Assembly: GCF_002162355.1 (NCBI RefSeq)
Contig: NZ_CP021434.1
Location: 2,208,501 to 2,272,500, forward strand
Direction of reading: 5' to 3'
From: Tumebacillus avium
GTDB lineage: Bacteria > Bacillota > Bacilli > Tumebacillales > Tumebacillaceae
DNA: 64,000 nucleotides
A model generated the notes under the pieces. That model searched no databases. It was given only the letters and a program-made list of their open reading frames with translations, and was not told where the DNA came from. Positions within the stretch are counted from its first letter, which is position 1; the number at the start of each line of letters is the position of its first letter. A program made the position numbers and the translations under genes. This document shows positions 1 through 9,197 of the stretch, piece by piece.

Positions 1-12
1 TGGGTGATAAGC

Positions 13-18
13 TATAAT
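13..18 (+). promoter_or_regulatory. -10 promoter element of the leader-peptide unit
   Basis: A perfect TATAAT lies about 30 bases before a ribosome binding site and a 13-codon ORF. Any -35 element would lie outside the window, so this rests on the -10 hexamer and its position only. Confidence 0.35.
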
Positions 19-61
19 TAAGACATCAAATCGTAATCCTATCTAACCGAGGTGGCTTTTT

Positions 62-103
62 ATGAAAAAAGTGATCATCCGTGGCGGCAGCATCTGTGGT
101 TAG
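62..103 (+). CDS. Possible 13-residue peptide (MKKVIIRGGSICG)
   Basis: ATG at 62 follows GAGGTGG (49-55) by 6 bases and opens a 13-codon frame, MKKVIIRGGSICG, ending in TAG at 101-103. A TATAAT lies upstream and a strong terminator follows at 148-182, so this looks like a complete small transcription unit ahead of uvrA. The peptide is basic and ends in Cys-Gly. I recognise no family. It could be a leader peptide, a signalling peptide, or a chance frame inside a small RNA. Confidence 0.35.
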   Translation: MKKVIIRGGSICG

Positions 104-147
104 TTTCATATCTGGTTCGTTCCTAGCAGAGGATCTGAAGATCGCGA

Positions 148-182
148 CCCCGGCCATTTCATTGGCCGGGGTTTTGATTTTT
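148..182 (+). terminator. Intrinsic terminator before uvrA
   Basis: CCCCGGCC (148-155) and GGCCGGGG (164-171) form a perfect 8-bp stem with an 8-base loop, followed by a T-rich tract. It would end the short upstream unit rather than uvrA. Confidence 0.85.
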
Positions 183-271
183 CGTGTAGTCCGTTGCTTT
201 TTTGACGAAACTGGTTCAATATAGGAGTTAGAGAATGTTTGTTCGTATTCAGAGCGGAAAAGGGGAAGGAA

Positions 272-3130
272 ATGGCACAGGAACACATCGTCGTCAAAGG
301 TGCGCGCGCGCACAATTTGAAAAATATTGATGTGACGATTCCACGCGACAAGTTTGTGGTCTTGACCGGTCTGTCCGGGTCGGGGAAATCGTCTTTGGCA
401 TTCGATACGATCTATGCGGAAGGTCAGCGCCGCTACGTGGAATCGCTTTCCGCGTATGCGCGTCAATTTCTTGGGCAGATGGACAAGCCGGATGTCGACT
501 CGATCGACGGGCTGTCTCCGGCGATCTCCATCGACCAGAAGACCACGTCGCGCAACCCGCGCTCCACAGTCGGCACCGTGACGGAGATCTACGACTATCT
601 CCGCCTGCTGTTCGCCCGCATCGGGCGGCCGCACTGTCCCAACCACCCAAACATCGAGATCACCTCCCAGACGGTGGAACAGATGGTCGACCGGATTTTG
701 GAGCTGCCGGAACGCACGCGGATTCAAATCTACGCGCCGCTGATCAAAGGGCGCAAAGGCGAGCATACCAAGGTCTTCGAAGACGTTTCCAAGCAGGGCT
801 TTGTCCGTGTCCGCGTCGACGGAGAGCTGCGCGAGCTGTCTGAGGAGATCAAGCTGGAGAAGAACAAAAAGCACACGATCGAGGTCGTCGTCGACCGCAT
901 CGTGATCAAAGATGACATCCAGACCCGCCTCGCCGACTCGCTGGAAACGGCGCTCAAGCTGGCGGAAGGCACGGTGATCGTCGGCATCGTCGACGGGGAA
1001 GAGATGCTGTTTTCCTCCAGTTTGTCGTGCCCGGAATGCGGATTCTCGGTGACCGAACTGGCGCCGCGGATGTTTTCGTTCAACTCGCCGTTTGGCGCCT
1101 GTGAGACCTGCGCGGGCCTCGGCACCAACATGGAGATCGACCCGGACCTCGTGGTGCCGGACTGGTCGAAGTCGCTCGCCGAAGACGCGATCGAGCCGTG
1201 GCAGGGCCGCACATCCAACTACTACCCGCAGCTTTTGGAAGCGGCGGCGAACTATTATGAGGTCGACAACAAGCTGCCTTTGCGCGACGTGCCGGAGGAG
1301 AAGCTGAAGAAGATCTTGTACGGCAGCCAAGGCGACAAGATCAAGTTCAAATATGAAAATGATTTCGGCCAGTCGAAGATCGCCGAGCTGGAGTTTGAAG
1401 GGGTCATCCCGAACCTGGAGCGCCGCTATAAAGAGACGGTGTCCGACTATGTGCGCGAGTTTATCGAAGAGTACATGAGCGCCAAGCCGTGCCCGGCCTG
1501 CAAAGGCAAGCGTCTGCGTCCGGAGAGCCTCGCGGTCACCATCGGCGGGGAGAACATCTCGCATGTGACCGGGCTGTCGGTCAATGATGCGTTGAGCTAT
1601 TTCAACAGCCTGTCCCTGTCGGAGAAAGAGATGACGATCGCCCGCCTGATCTTGCGGGAGATCGAGTCGCGCCTCGGCTTCCTGCGCGACGTCGGGCTGG
1701 ATTACCTCAACCTGTCGCGCGCGGCCGGCACGCTGTCCGGCGGCGAAGCGCAGCGGATTCGCCTGGCGACACAGATCGGGTCGTCCCTGATGGGCGTCCT
1801 GTACATTCTGGACGAGCCGTCGATCGGGCTGCATCAGCGCGACAATGAGCGGCTGATCAACACGCTGGTGCACATGCGCAACCTCGGGAACACGCTGATC
1901 GTTGTCGAGCATGATGAAGACACGATGCTGGCCTGCGACTACATCATCGACATCGGGCCGGGTGCCGGCGTGCACGGCGGGACGATCGTCTCGCAAGGGA
2001 CGCCGCAGGAGGTCATGGCCGATGAAGCGTCGATGACCGGGGCCTACCTGAGCGGGCGGAAGTTCATTCCGGTGCCGGAAGAGCGCCGCAAGCCGGGCGA
2101 CAAGTGGGTCAAGGTGGTCGGAGCGAAGGAGAACAATTTGAAAAACATCTCCGCCAAGTTCCCGATCGGCTTGTTCACTTGTGTAACGGGCGTGTCGGGG
2201 TCGGGCAAGTCGACGCTGGTCAATGAGATCTTGAAAAAGTCGCTGGCGATGCACCTGAACGGGGCGAAGTCCAAGCCGGGTGCGCACAAGACGATCGAAG
2301 GGCTGGATTATCTCGACAAGATCATCGACATCGACCAGTCGCCGATCGGCCGGACGCCGCGCTCCAATCCGGCGACGTATACGGGCGTTTTTGACGACAT
2401 TCGCGACGTGTTTGCCACGACGAATGAAGCGAAGATGCGCGGCTACAAGAAAGGCCGGTTCTCGTTTAACGTCAAAGGCGGGCGCTGTGAAGCGTGCAAA
2501 GGCGACGGGATCATCAAGATCGAGATGCACTTCTTACCGGACGTGTATGTGCCGTGCGAGATCTGCAAAGGCAAGCGATACAATCGTGAAACTTTGGAAG
2601 TCAAATACAAAGGCAAAAGCATTGCCGACGTGTTAAATATGACGGTGGAGGACGCCGTTGAATTTTTCAAAAACGTGCCGAAGATCGCGCGCAAGATGCA
2701 GACTTTGCTGGATGTGGGGCTCGGGTATGTCCGTTTGGGACAGCCGGCGACCACGCTGTCCGGCGGGGAAGCGCAGCGGGTGAAACTGGCTTCTGAATTA
2801 CATCGCCGCAGCACAGGGCGTACCATGTACATTTTGGATGAACCGACCACCGGTCTCCATACGGCCGATATCGACCGTCTGCTGACCGTTTTGCAGCGTT
2901 TGGTGGAGAGCGGGGAATCGGTTGTGGTGATTGAGCATAACCTTGATGTGATCAAGACGGCCGACTACCTTGTCGACCTCGGCCCCGAAGGCGGCGACAA
3001 AGGCGGCACGATCGTCGGCTCCGGCACGCCGGAGCAGATCGCCAAGATTGCCGAGTCCTGGACCGGCAAGTTCCTCGGCCCGATCCTCGAACGCGACAAA
3101 GCCCGCGCCAAAGTTGCGGTGAAGTCGTAA
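272..3130 (+). CDS. uvrA: Excinuclease ABC subunit A
   Basis: UvrA is the DNA-damage sensor of nucleotide excision repair. As a dimer it scans DNA and loads UvrB at lesions. The 952-residue protein has the family's usual length, with two ABC ATPase halves: Walker A GLSGSGKS near residue 33 and GVSGSGKS near 640, signatures LSGGEAQR in both halves, and [10 protein letters not shown] and [11 protein letters not shown]alker B regions. Two Cys-rich zinc modules are visible, CPEC...CETC near residue 255 and CEAC...CEIC near 740. ATG 272 is chosen because AGGGGAAGGA precedes it directly; an in-frame upstream ATG at 239 lacks a site. uvrB is usually just upstream but lies outside the window. Confidence 0.98.
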   Translation: MAQEHIVVKGARAHNLKNIDVTIPRDKFVVLTGLSGSGKSSLAFDTIYAEGQRRYVESLSAYARQFLGQMDKPDVDSIDGLSPAISIDQKTTSRNPRSTVGTVTEIYDYLRLLFARIGRPHCPNHPNIEITSQTVEQMVDRILELPERTRIQIYAPLIKGRKGEHTKVFEDVSKQGFVRVRVDGELRELSEEIKLEKNKKHTIEVVVDRIVIKDDIQTRLADSLETALKLAEGTVIVGIVDGEEMLFSSSLSCPECGFSVTELAPRMFSFNSPFGACETCAGLGTNMEIDPDLVVPDWSKSLAEDAIEPWQGRTSNYYPQLLEAAANYYEVDNKLPLRDVPEEKLKKILYGSQGDKIKFKYENDFGQSKIAELEFEGVIPNLERRYKETVSDYVREFIEEYMSAKPCPACKGKRLRPESLAVTIGGENISHVTGLSVNDALSYFNSLSLSEKEMTIARLILREIESRLGFLRDVGLDYLNLSRAAGTLSGGEAQRIRLATQIGSSLMGVLYILDEPSIGLHQRDNERLINTLVHMRNLGNTLIVVEHDEDTMLACDYIIDIGPGAGVHGGTIVSQGTPQEVMADEASMTGAYLSGRKFIPVPEERRKPGDKWVKVVGAKENNLKNISAKFPIGLFTCVTGVSGSGKSTLVNEILKKSLAMHLNGAKSKPGAHKTIEGLDYLDKIIDIDQSPIGRTPRSNPATYTGVFDDIRDVFATTNEAKMRGYKKGRFSFNVKGGRCEACKGDGIIKIEMHFLPDVYVPCEICKGKRYNRETLEVKYKGKSIADVLNMTVEDAVEFFKNVPKIARKMQTLLDVGLGYVRLGQPATTLSGGEAQRVKLASELHRRSTGRTMYILDEPTTGLHTADIDRLLTVLQRLVESGESVVVIEHNLDVIKTADYLVDLGPEGGDKGGTIVGSGTPEQIAKIAESWTGKFLGPILERDKARAKVAVKS

Positions 3131-3137
3131 GCACAAC

Positions 3138-3169
3138 AAAAAGCAGGCTTTTTAGGAAGCCTGCTTTTT
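3138..3169. terminator. Bidirectional terminator between uvrA and a convergent gene
   Basis: AAAAAGCAGGCTT and AAGCCTGCTTTTT form a 13-bp stem around a 6-base loop, with T-runs on both strands. It ends uvrA and overlaps the last codons of the minus-strand membrane gene. Confidence 0.85.
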
Positions 3170-3652
3170 GAACTTCTGGAATCGGGATAACGCGTGCTGC
3201 TCCGTCTGATGTTTCCGCTCGGCTCGGAGCGTCGCAGTGTAAATCAGGTACAGCACCAGCCCGCCCAGCGACAGAGCCGCATTTTGCAGGAAAAAGCGGG
3301 TCTGGTCGCCGGAGGACAGCGTGAACCACTCAACGAGCAGGGCGGCCGGGAAGCCGAGGTACCAACGCCCGGAGAGCAGGCAGAGCAGCAGCGCGGGCAG
3401 AACGGTGGTGGCGAACAGCGGGACGGCGTCGGGCACAGGGAGCAGGGTCCAGAGCGGGACGCGGGTGTAGAGCAGGTACAGGGCGAAAGCGGTGACGATC
3501 GTGACGGCGAAGCGGTGCAGGTCGGTGTAGAAATGCTGCCGCTCCCGGAAACGCTTCAAGTTGCGGCCATGTTTGGCCAAACTGTACAGCACCGCCCCGA
3601 CCAACAGCGCGGCGCCAGTGATTAGCAGCAGGATCAAGAGTTTCTCTGCCAT
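3152..3652 (-). CDS. Small multi-pass membrane protein
   Basis: This 166-residue protein is hydrophobic. An N-terminal membrane segment starts about residue 4 (LLILLLITGAALLVGAVLY). After a basic stretch (KHGRNLKRFRERQHFY), three or four further segments follow, then a basic C-terminal tail. No known domain is recognised. The second ATG (3652) is preferred: GAGGTG lies 10 bases before it, while the first ATG (3670) has no site. The gene is convergent with uvrA and shares its terminator. Function unknown. Confidence 0.7.
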   Translation of the reverse strand: MAEKLLILLLITGAALLVGAVLYSLAKHGRNLKRFRERQHFYTDLHRFAVTIVTAFALYLLYTRVPLWTLLPVPDAVPLFATTVLPALLLCLLSGRWYLGFPAALLVEWFTLSSGDQTRFFLQNAALSLGGLVLYLIYTATLRAERKHQTEQHALSRFQKFKKQAS

Positions 3653-3785
3653 GTTCCGTTGACACCTCATTATTCGAAAAGTAGTATTAATGATGTAAAA
3701 TGAACTGGTGCTTGCGTTTTGCCTTCTGCTTTAGTAGCATGTTTGTTGTAAAGAAACGTACGATCGGAAGATAAGGAGTTTGTCG

Positions 3786-4433
3786 ATGGGAAATTGGAAG
3801 CATGAGCATTTATCGCAAGAGTTTGTGCGCTATATTGATCAAGGCGTGGTCGAGCTTTCGAAGCGGCTCCATGAAGAGCCGGCGCTTCGATCGCAGTTGG
3901 AATCGGTGATCCAGGAACAGCTGTCCCGCTCCCAGATGGAAGCGCACGACATCGAGCAAGGGCTTTCGATTTTGACCGGTCCGCACATTGCCCAGGCGGT
4001 GGTTGCTTCGCTGCGCCTCCTCGACACGCATGAAGAGATCGAAGAGCTGTTAGAAGCAGGCTATGACGAGCAGGCCGTGCACTTTCTGCGCTATCTGGTC
4101 GCCCGCTACGGCCCGGTCTTTAAAGCGTTCCGCCGCCGCGTGCATTATCCGCTCGGCTGGCACAAGTGCTCGTTTGCCGTGACCAAGCCGGAATACGGCG
4201 GTCCTTATCTGAACATGAAAGTGCTGCGCAACGACGACACCCCGCTCGTCCTTGAAGATGATACAGAATCGATGGTCCGCCTGATCAACCTGATGCTCGG
4301 CGCGTTGGAGTTGGTCAAAGACCATGACTCGCTCGCCGAGGAGACGCTCACCGAATTTGCTGAGCGCACGCAAAAGCTGATCAATTCGGCCATCGAACGC
4401 ACGATGGGCGGTACCAACGGTACGGAACACTAA
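3786..4433 (+). CDS. Hypothetical protein, mostly helical, soluble
   Basis: A 215-residue protein with no signal peptide or membrane segment. It is rich in Glu, Leu and His with predicted long helices (VELSKRLHEEPALRSQLESV, then QEQLSRSQMEAHDIEQGLSI). ATG 3786 follows AAGGAG (3773-3778) by 7 bases; an in-frame TTG at 3780 overlaps this site and is unlikely. It is a single-gene unit with its own terminator at 4490-4522. I recognise no family. Confidence 0.75.
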   Translation: MGNWKHEHLSQEFVRYIDQGVVELSKRLHEEPALRSQLESVIQEQLSRSQMEAHDIEQGLSILTGPHIAQAVVASLRLLDTHEEIEELLEAGYDEQAVHFLRYLVARYGPVFKAFRRRVHYPLGWHKCSFAVTKPEYGGPYLNMKVLRNDDTPLVLEDDTESMVRLINLMLGALELVKDHDSLAEETLTEFAERTQKLINSAIERTMGGTNGTEH

Positions 4434-4489
4434 GCCTTTGTTGAACAGTCTATGACTCTCGCAGACCAGACATGCCGGTTTGCGAGGAA

Positions 4490-4522
4490 AAAGGAGCGGA
4501 TTCTTCCGCTCCTTTTGTTTTT
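4490..4522 (+). terminator. Intrinsic terminator
   Basis: AAGGAGCGGA and TCCGCTCCTT flank a short loop, followed by TTGTTTTT. It ends the hypothetical gene at 3786-4433. Confidence 0.85.
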
Positions 4523-4586
4523 GAACAAAACAAGATATGATACCTGTAAAAGCATGTCCACACGGACGATGGAGGGACTACATACG

Positions 4587-5513
4587 ATGAAGATTCTCGT
4601 GACGGGCGGGGCCGGGTTTGCCGGTTCGCACATCGTCGACACATTCATTGCGGCCGGACATGATGTCGTGGTGGTGGACAATCTGTTCACCGGCTCCAAA
4701 GACAATCTCAATCCCCAAGCCAAGTTTTATGAAATGGACATCAACGACCCGAAGCTGCACGACATGATCGAAGCGGAAGGGATTCAGGCGATCTCGCACC
4801 AAGCGGCGCAGATCAAAGTGCCCCTGTCGATCAAAGACCCGGCGATCGACGCGCAGATCAACATCATGGGCACGATCCACGTCCTCGAAGCGGCGCGCAA
4901 GTACGGGCTGAAGATCATCTTCGCCGCCTCGGCTGCCGAATACGGCACGCCGCAATACCTGCCGCTCGATGAGCAGCACCCGCTCAACCCGCTGTCGTTC
5001 TACGGCTTGAGCAAAAAAGTAGATGAAGACTACATCCGCATGTACGGGGAACTGTACGGCGTCAACTATACGATCCTCCGCTACGCCAACATTTACGGCC
5101 CGCGCCAGGGGCGCTTTGGCGAAGGCGGCGTGATCTCGATCTTCCTCGAACAGATGGTCAAAGGCCAGCCGGTCAACATCGAAGGCGACGGCGGCGCGAC
5201 CCGCGATTACATCTATATCGGCGATGTCGCCGAGGCCAACCTGATCGCGTTGACCTCCGACAAAAACCTCACCGTCAACATCTCGACGGCGACCAAAGTG
5301 TCGGTCAACGAACTGTACCAGACGATGAAAGAGCTGACCGGCTATCCGCTCGACGCCACACATGGCCCGGCGCGGGTCGGCGACATCTATCACAGCACGA
5401 TGAGCAACGATTTGGCGGTCGCCGAGCTGGGCTGGAAGCCGCAGACCTTGCTGCGCGACGGTTTAGCCAAAACGATCGACTGGGGCCGCACCGCCTACGG
5501 GACATCGCAATGA
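4587..5513 (+). CDS. NAD-dependent nucleotide-sugar epimerase/dehydratase (UDP-glucose 4-epimerase-like)
   Basis: An extended short-chain dehydrogenase of 308 residues. The N-terminal dinucleotide-binding motif is GGAGFAGSH (residues 7-15). The catalytic region has a Ser-Ala pair (AASAAEYG) and the YxxxK pair in YGLSKK. YANIYGPRQ and a C-terminal substrate domain follow. Such enzymes interconvert nucleotide sugars such as UDP-glucose and UDP-galactose for surface polysaccharides; the exact substrate is not decidable here. ATG 4587 follows GGAGGGA (4571-4577). The stop overlaps the hprK start (ATGA), so the two are probably translationally coupled. Confidence 0.88.
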   Translation: MKILVTGGAGFAGSHIVDTFIAAGHDVVVVDNLFTGSKDNLNPQAKFYEMDINDPKLHDMIEAEGIQAISHQAAQIKVPLSIKDPAIDAQINIMGTIHVLEAARKYGLKIIFAASAAEYGTPQYLPLDEQHPLNPLSFYGLSKKVDEDYIRMYGELYGVNYTILRYANIYGPRQGRFGEGGVISIFLEQMVKGQPVNIEGDGGATRDYIYIGDVAEANLIALTSDKNLTVNISTATKVSVNELYQTMKELTGYPLDATHGPARVGDIYHSTMSNDLAVAELGWKPQTLLRDGLAKTIDWGRTAYGTSQ

Positions 5514-6451
5514 TGCCCAAGACGATCTCCACCGCCGAGCTGCGTCGCGACTTTGAGCTGGAGCTGATCAATGAAGAAGCCGACATGAGCCGCCTGACTG
5601 CCGTTTCGGACATCAACCGTCCGGGGCTCGCCCTGGCCGGCTTTTTCACCTATCATCCGGCGGAGCGCGTGCAGGTGATGGGGCGCACCGAGGTGACGTT
5701 TTTTGAAGGGATGAGCGAGGCGCAGCAGCGGGAGCGCGCCGACCTGCTCTGCTCGTATGAGCAGACCCCGTGCGTGATCCTCGCCCGCGACATGGAGGTG
5801 CCGACGACGCTGATCGACGCCGCGAAAAAGTACCGCCTGCCGATCCTGCGCACCTCGCTGTCGACGACGAAGCTGACCGGTCGCCTGCAGTCCTATCTCG
5901 ACAAAAAGCTGGCCAAGGAGACGCTGCTGCACGGCGTGCTGGTCGATGTGTACGGCATCGGCATCCTGATCACCGGCACGAGCGGCATCGGGAAAAGCGA
6001 AACGGCGCTCGAACTGGTCAAGCGCGGGCATCGCCTCGTCGCCGATGACGCGGTGGAGATCCGCAACATCGCCGACACGCAGCTGGAAGGCACGTCGCCG
6101 GAGATGCTGCGCCACCTGATCGAAATCCGCGGCCTCGGCGTGCTGAACGTGATGACCTTGTTTGGCGCAGGGGCGATCCGCACGCACAAAGATCTCGAGC
6201 TGGTGATCAAGCTGACGATGTGGGAAGACAATGTCGCTTATGACCGGCTGGGGCTCGATGAAGAAACGATCAAAATCCTCGATGTCGACGTTCCCTTGTT
6301 GACGCTGCCCGTAAGACCTGGTCGTAACTTGGCGGTAATTCTCGAAGTGGCGGCGATGAACCAGCGCCTGAAACGGATGGGCCACAATGCCGCGCGAGAC
6401 CTGTCAGAAAAGATGTTGAAAAGCATGAACCCGGAGAGTTTCCTCGACTGA
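5510..6451 (+). CDS. hprK: HPr kinase/phosphorylase
   Basis: HprK phosphorylates HPr at Ser46 and removes that phosphate with inorganic phosphate, setting carbon catabolite repression. The 313-residue protein has an N-terminal regulatory domain and a C-terminal kinase core with the P-loop GTSGIGKS (near residue 158), the catalytic VADDAVEI segment, and the signature EIRGLGVLNV. It overlaps the preceding epimerase by 4 bases. Downstream yvoD-ppaX-yvoF keeps the B. subtilis order, but lgt, which follows hprK there, is absent and an M23 peptidase stands in its place. A second ATG at 5513 is an alternative start. Confidence 0.97.
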   Translation: MMPKTISTAELRRDFELELINEEADMSRLTAVSDINRPGLALAGFFTYHPAERVQVMGRTEVTFFEGMSEAQQRERADLLCSYEQTPCVILARDMEVPTTLIDAAKKYRLPILRTSLSTTKLTGRLQSYLDKKLAKETLLHGVLVDVYGIGILITGTSGIGKSETALELVKRGHRLVADDAVEIRNIADTQLEGTSPEMLRHLIEIRGLGVLNVMTLFGAGAIRTHKDLELVIKLTMWEDNVAYDRLGLDEETIKILDVDVPLLTLPVRPGRNLAVILEVAAMNQRLKRMGHNAARDLSEKMLKSMNPESFLD

Positions 6452-6470
6452 GGAGACTCTTTTTATTTTT
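6435..6470 (+). terminator. hprK: Intrinsic terminator of hprK
   Basis: AGAGT-T-TCCTC and GAGGA-G-ACTCT form an 11-bp stem (one wobble) with loop GACT, followed by TTTTTATTTTT. It overlaps the hprK stop codon. Confidence 0.85.
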
Positions 6471-6587
6471 GTGAGCAGGTCACAAATTTTACTTTTTTCG
6501 AGATTTTGGAAGGAACGTGTTGGAATTTGTCGAATACAAACTATCGGATTTTATAACTGTTAATGTCCGTCTAAAACCATGGGTAAT

Positions 6588-6610
6588 TGCGAACTTCAGT
6601 TCGCATTTTT
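6588..6610 (+). promoter_or_regulatory. Terminator-like hairpin in the leader of the M23 peptidase gene
   Basis: TGCGAAC (6588-6594), loop TTCA, GTTCGCA (6599-6605) and TTTTT form a compact intrinsic-terminator shape 38 bases before the M23 start. It may attenuate transcription from an upstream promoter or end a short RNA. I see no recognised riboswitch, including the c-di-AMP class common before cell-wall hydrolases. Confidence 0.5.
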
Positions 6611-6647
6611 GGGTGAGTGTGATGGTGCGTTACTTGGGAGGGATATC

Positions 6648-8120
6648 ATGGGTAAGCTGACAGAGAGAATCAACGACCGCGGTCGTACAGTTGTGGCTGG
6701 CAGCATTACAGGAGTAAGAAACTACATCAAGAACATCAATTGGGAACAGGTTAAGGCAAATTGCATTGCGGAGGTCAAAGGCACGTTCCATCTTCGCAAT
6801 TCGATGGCAGCTCTGGCAGTCTTGTTGCTGACTTCGGTCGGTGTATATACATTTTCGGAAAAAGTAGCCGCTACGGAACATGTTTATCGCGTGTACATAG
6901 ACGGTCAGTATTATGGTGTGGTCGAGGATAAGTCGTCGATCGAAACGACGATTGAATCGCTCGGCAGCGAGATGAAGGCGGACGTGAGGTTCCAGCCGGT
7001 CAATCAGCATGTCAAAGTAACCAATGAAATCTATGTGGCCGATGCGATCGTCGAATCGACTAAGGAATACGCGGAGCTGACCGTCGTTCGCGTCAACGGG
7101 CGCGACGTGGTCACCGTGCAGGACGAAGAGACGGCACAGAAGCTGATCGAGCAGCTGAAGTCGCAATACGTCAAGCCGGATGAGAACGCGGAGGTTACGC
7201 TGGCTGAAAACGTCGATTTTATCAAGGTCAAAACAGAAGTGCAAAAGGTCACCCCGTTTGACGCGGCGTTCAAGCTGATCACAGACGGCGTCAACGAGCA
7301 GCGCAAATACGTCGTCTCGCGCGGCGATTCCCTCTGGGACATCGCGCTGAAGAACAAGATGACGGTGGATCAGCTGCATGATGCGAACCCGAACATCGCC
7401 AACATCGATGCGATCGGCGAAGGTCAGGAGATCAACCTCGTGGCGAAAAAACCGCTGATCTCGGTGCAGGCTGTGACGGAAGTAACGCGTGAGCTGACCA
7501 AGAACTACGAAGTCGAGTACAAAGAGGACGACTCGATGTACGAAGGCGAAGAAGAAGTCATCCAGGAAGGCGAGACCGGCAAGGTGAAGCAGGTGGTGAA
7601 AGTCACCAAGAAAAACGGGATCGTCATCAAGGAAGACTTGCTGAAGGAAGATGTGGTTTCCGAACCGGTGAAGGAAATTATCGCCAAGGGAACCAAGGAA
7701 AAGCCGACCTACGGCGCATACAGCGGTCCGGCGACTGCGGTTGGCGGCGGCGGTTGGGCGTATCCGGTCGGCGGCGGTTATGTGTCGTCCTACTACGGTG
7801 AAAACCGCGGCGGCCGTCCGCACCTCGCGATCGACATCGCAGCAGGCACCGGCACGGCGGTCTACGCTTCGAACTCCGGCACAGTCATCTGGGTCGGCGA
7901 TGCGGGCGACGGGTACGGCAACTGCATCCGCATCTCGCATGGCAACGGCGTGGAGACGCTGTATGGACATCTGAGCTCGATGTCCGTCTCGCCGGGCCAG
8001 GCGGTCGGCAAAGGCGAATACATCGGCGGCGTCGGTTCCACCGGCTGGTCGACAGGCGCACACTTGCATTATGAAGTGCGCATCGGCGGCGCGCAGGTCA
8101 ACCCGGCTCCATACATGTAA
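6648..8120 (+). CDS. Exported LysM/G5/M23 family peptidoglycan endopeptidase
   Basis: A 490-residue cell-wall hydrolase. After a basic N-terminus there is one membrane anchor (SMAALAVLLLTSVGVYTF, about residues 52-69). A LysM peptidoglycan-binding motif starts near YVVSRGDSLWDIAL (about residue 225). A G5-type region precedes a Gly-rich linker. The C-terminal M23 domain carries the metal and catalytic motifs HLAID, HGNGVETLYGHLS and HLHYEVR. It should cleave peptide cross-bridges at the outer membrane face. ATG 6648 follows GGGAGGG (6636-6642); the in-frame ATG at 6579 has no site. It occupies the place of lgt in the B. subtilis order and has its own terminator. Confidence 0.92.
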   Translation: MGKLTERINDRGRTVVAGSITGVRNYIKNINWEQVKANCIAEVKGTFHLRNSMAALAVLLLTSVGVYTFSEKVAATEHVYRVYIDGQYYGVVEDKSSIETTIESLGSEMKADVRFQPVNQHVKVTNEIYVADAIVESTKEYAELTVVRVNGRDVVTVQDEETAQKLIEQLKSQYVKPDENAEVTLAENVDFIKVKTEVQKVTPFDAAFKLITDGVNEQRKYVVSRGDSLWDIALKNKMTVDQLHDANPNIANIDAIGEGQEINLVAKKPLISVQAVTEVTRELTKNYEVEYKEDDSMYEGEEEVIQEGETGKVKQVVKVTKKNGIVIKEDLLKEDVVSEPVKEIIAKGTKEKPTYGAYSGPATAVGGGGWAYPVGGGYVSSYYGENRGGRPHLAIDIAAGTGTAVYASNSGTVIWVGDAGDGYGNCIRISHGNGVETLYGHLSSMSVSPGQAVGKGEYIGGVGSTGWSTGAHLHYEVRIGGAQVNPAPYM

Positions 8121-8133
8121 GAGCATGTGTTTT

Positions 8134-8164
8134 GAGAGGTCCGTGCAAGTCGCGGGCCTCTTTA
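8134..8164 (+). terminator. Intrinsic terminator of the M23 peptidase gene
   Basis: GAGGTCCG (8136-8143) pairs with CGGGCCTC (8153-8160), including one G-T wobble, and is followed by a short T-run. Confidence 0.7.
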
Positions 8165-8201
8165 TGCTATAATTGAACAATGAGTTTTGATGGAGGTGAG
8201 G

Positions 8202-9155
8202 GTGTTGCAAGGCGTTTTGTATCGTGGCTGGCAGGCTGGTCTTCGGACTACGTGGATTTTAGGGAAAGTGATTGTGCCGATCACGCTGATCGTTTCGCTG
8301 CTCAAGCATACGCCCGTCATCGAATGGATCGTAGATTTGTTTGCGCCTTTGATGGGGCTGGTCGGTCTGCCGGGTGAAGCGGCGATCGTGCTGGCGCTTG
8401 GCTTTATTTTGAACTTATACGCGGCGATTGGAGCGATGTTTTCACTGGCTCTGACTTCGCCGGAAATTTTAATTCTTTGCGTGATGCTGTCCTTTTGCCA
8501 CAACCTGTTCGTGGAGACGGCCGTGGCGAAGCGCCTCGGCCTGAACACGCTGGTCGTCGTCGCCGTGCGGATGGGCATGGCGTTTCTAGGCGGGGCGGCG
8601 CTGCATGTGGCGCTTGGCAATCAGGTCGGAACGGTGGCCGGAACGTATACGCATCTCGCCTATCTGTGGGAGATGCCGGTGCTGACCTTGGTTGGCGAAG
8701 TGGGTTGGACGATGTTTAAAGCGGTCGGGCAGTTGGCGTTGATCGTCATCCCGCTGATGATGATGATACAGGTGCTCAAGGAGCGCAAGACGCTCGACCG
8801 GCTGGCCGGCAAGATGACCCCGCTGATGCGGGTGCTGGGCCTGTCGGAAAATGCGGCGATCCCGATGCTGGCGGGCATTTGGTTTGGCCTTGCTTATGGT
8901 GCGGGCGTGATCTTGGAAGCTTCGCGGGAGAAGCCGATGCAAAAACGCGAGCTGTACCTGCTGATGGTCTTCCTCGTGCTCTGTCACGCCGTTGTGGAAG
9001 ACACGCTGATCTTCCTGCCGCTGGGCGTCAACGGCTGGTATCTGCTGGCGATCCGTCTGCTGGCAGCGCTGGTGGTGACGTTCCTGCTCGCCCGCATCTG
9101 GCGCGCCAAGAAGCAGCAGGCCGCCAATATCGAAAGCAGCAGCATCACATCGTAG
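8202..9155 (+). CDS. YvoD-like membrane protein with nucleoside-recognition (Gate) domains
   Basis: A 317-residue integral membrane protein with about eight hydrophobic segments, made of two similar halves typical of the nucleoside-recognition/Gate family. The position between hprK and ppaX matches yvoD of B. subtilis. The transported substrate is unknown. GGAGGTGAG (8192-8200) lies just upstream of two possible starts, GTG 8202 and TTG 8205; neither can be excluded, and 8202 is reported. The in-frame ATG at 8190 overlaps the binding site. TATAAT at 8168-8173 is a likely -10. The gene probably begins the yvoD-ppaX-yvoF operon. Confidence 0.85.
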   Translation: MLQGVLYRGWQAGLRTTWILGKVIVPITLIVSLLKHTPVIEWIVDLFAPLMGLVGLPGEAAIVLALGFILNLYAAIGAMFSLALTSPEILILCVMLSFCHNLFVETAVAKRLGLNTLVVVAVRMGMAFLGGAALHVALGNQVGTVAGTYTHLAYLWEMPVLTLVGEVGWTMFKAVGQLALIVIPLMMMIQVLKERKTLDRLAGKMTPLMRVLGLSENAAIPMLAGIWFGLAYGAGVILEASREKPMQKRELYLLMVFLVLCHAVVEDTLIFLPLGVNGWYLLAIRLLAALVVTFLLARIWRAKKQQAANIESSSITS

Positions 9156-9197
9156 CTGGAACCGAGTGGCTTGTACGGAGCAAGGGAGGAACTTGAG

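Noticed and set aside
203..225. TTGACG...TATAGG as a uvrA promoter
   Set aside because: The spacer is only about 12 bases, too short for a vegetative promoter.
26..2530. Long minus-strand frame of 834 codons opposite uvrA
   Set aside because: It lies antisense to an intact uvrA in a GC-rich region where stops are rare. It shows no domain motifs and has an Arg/Asp/His-rich composition typical of shadow frames.
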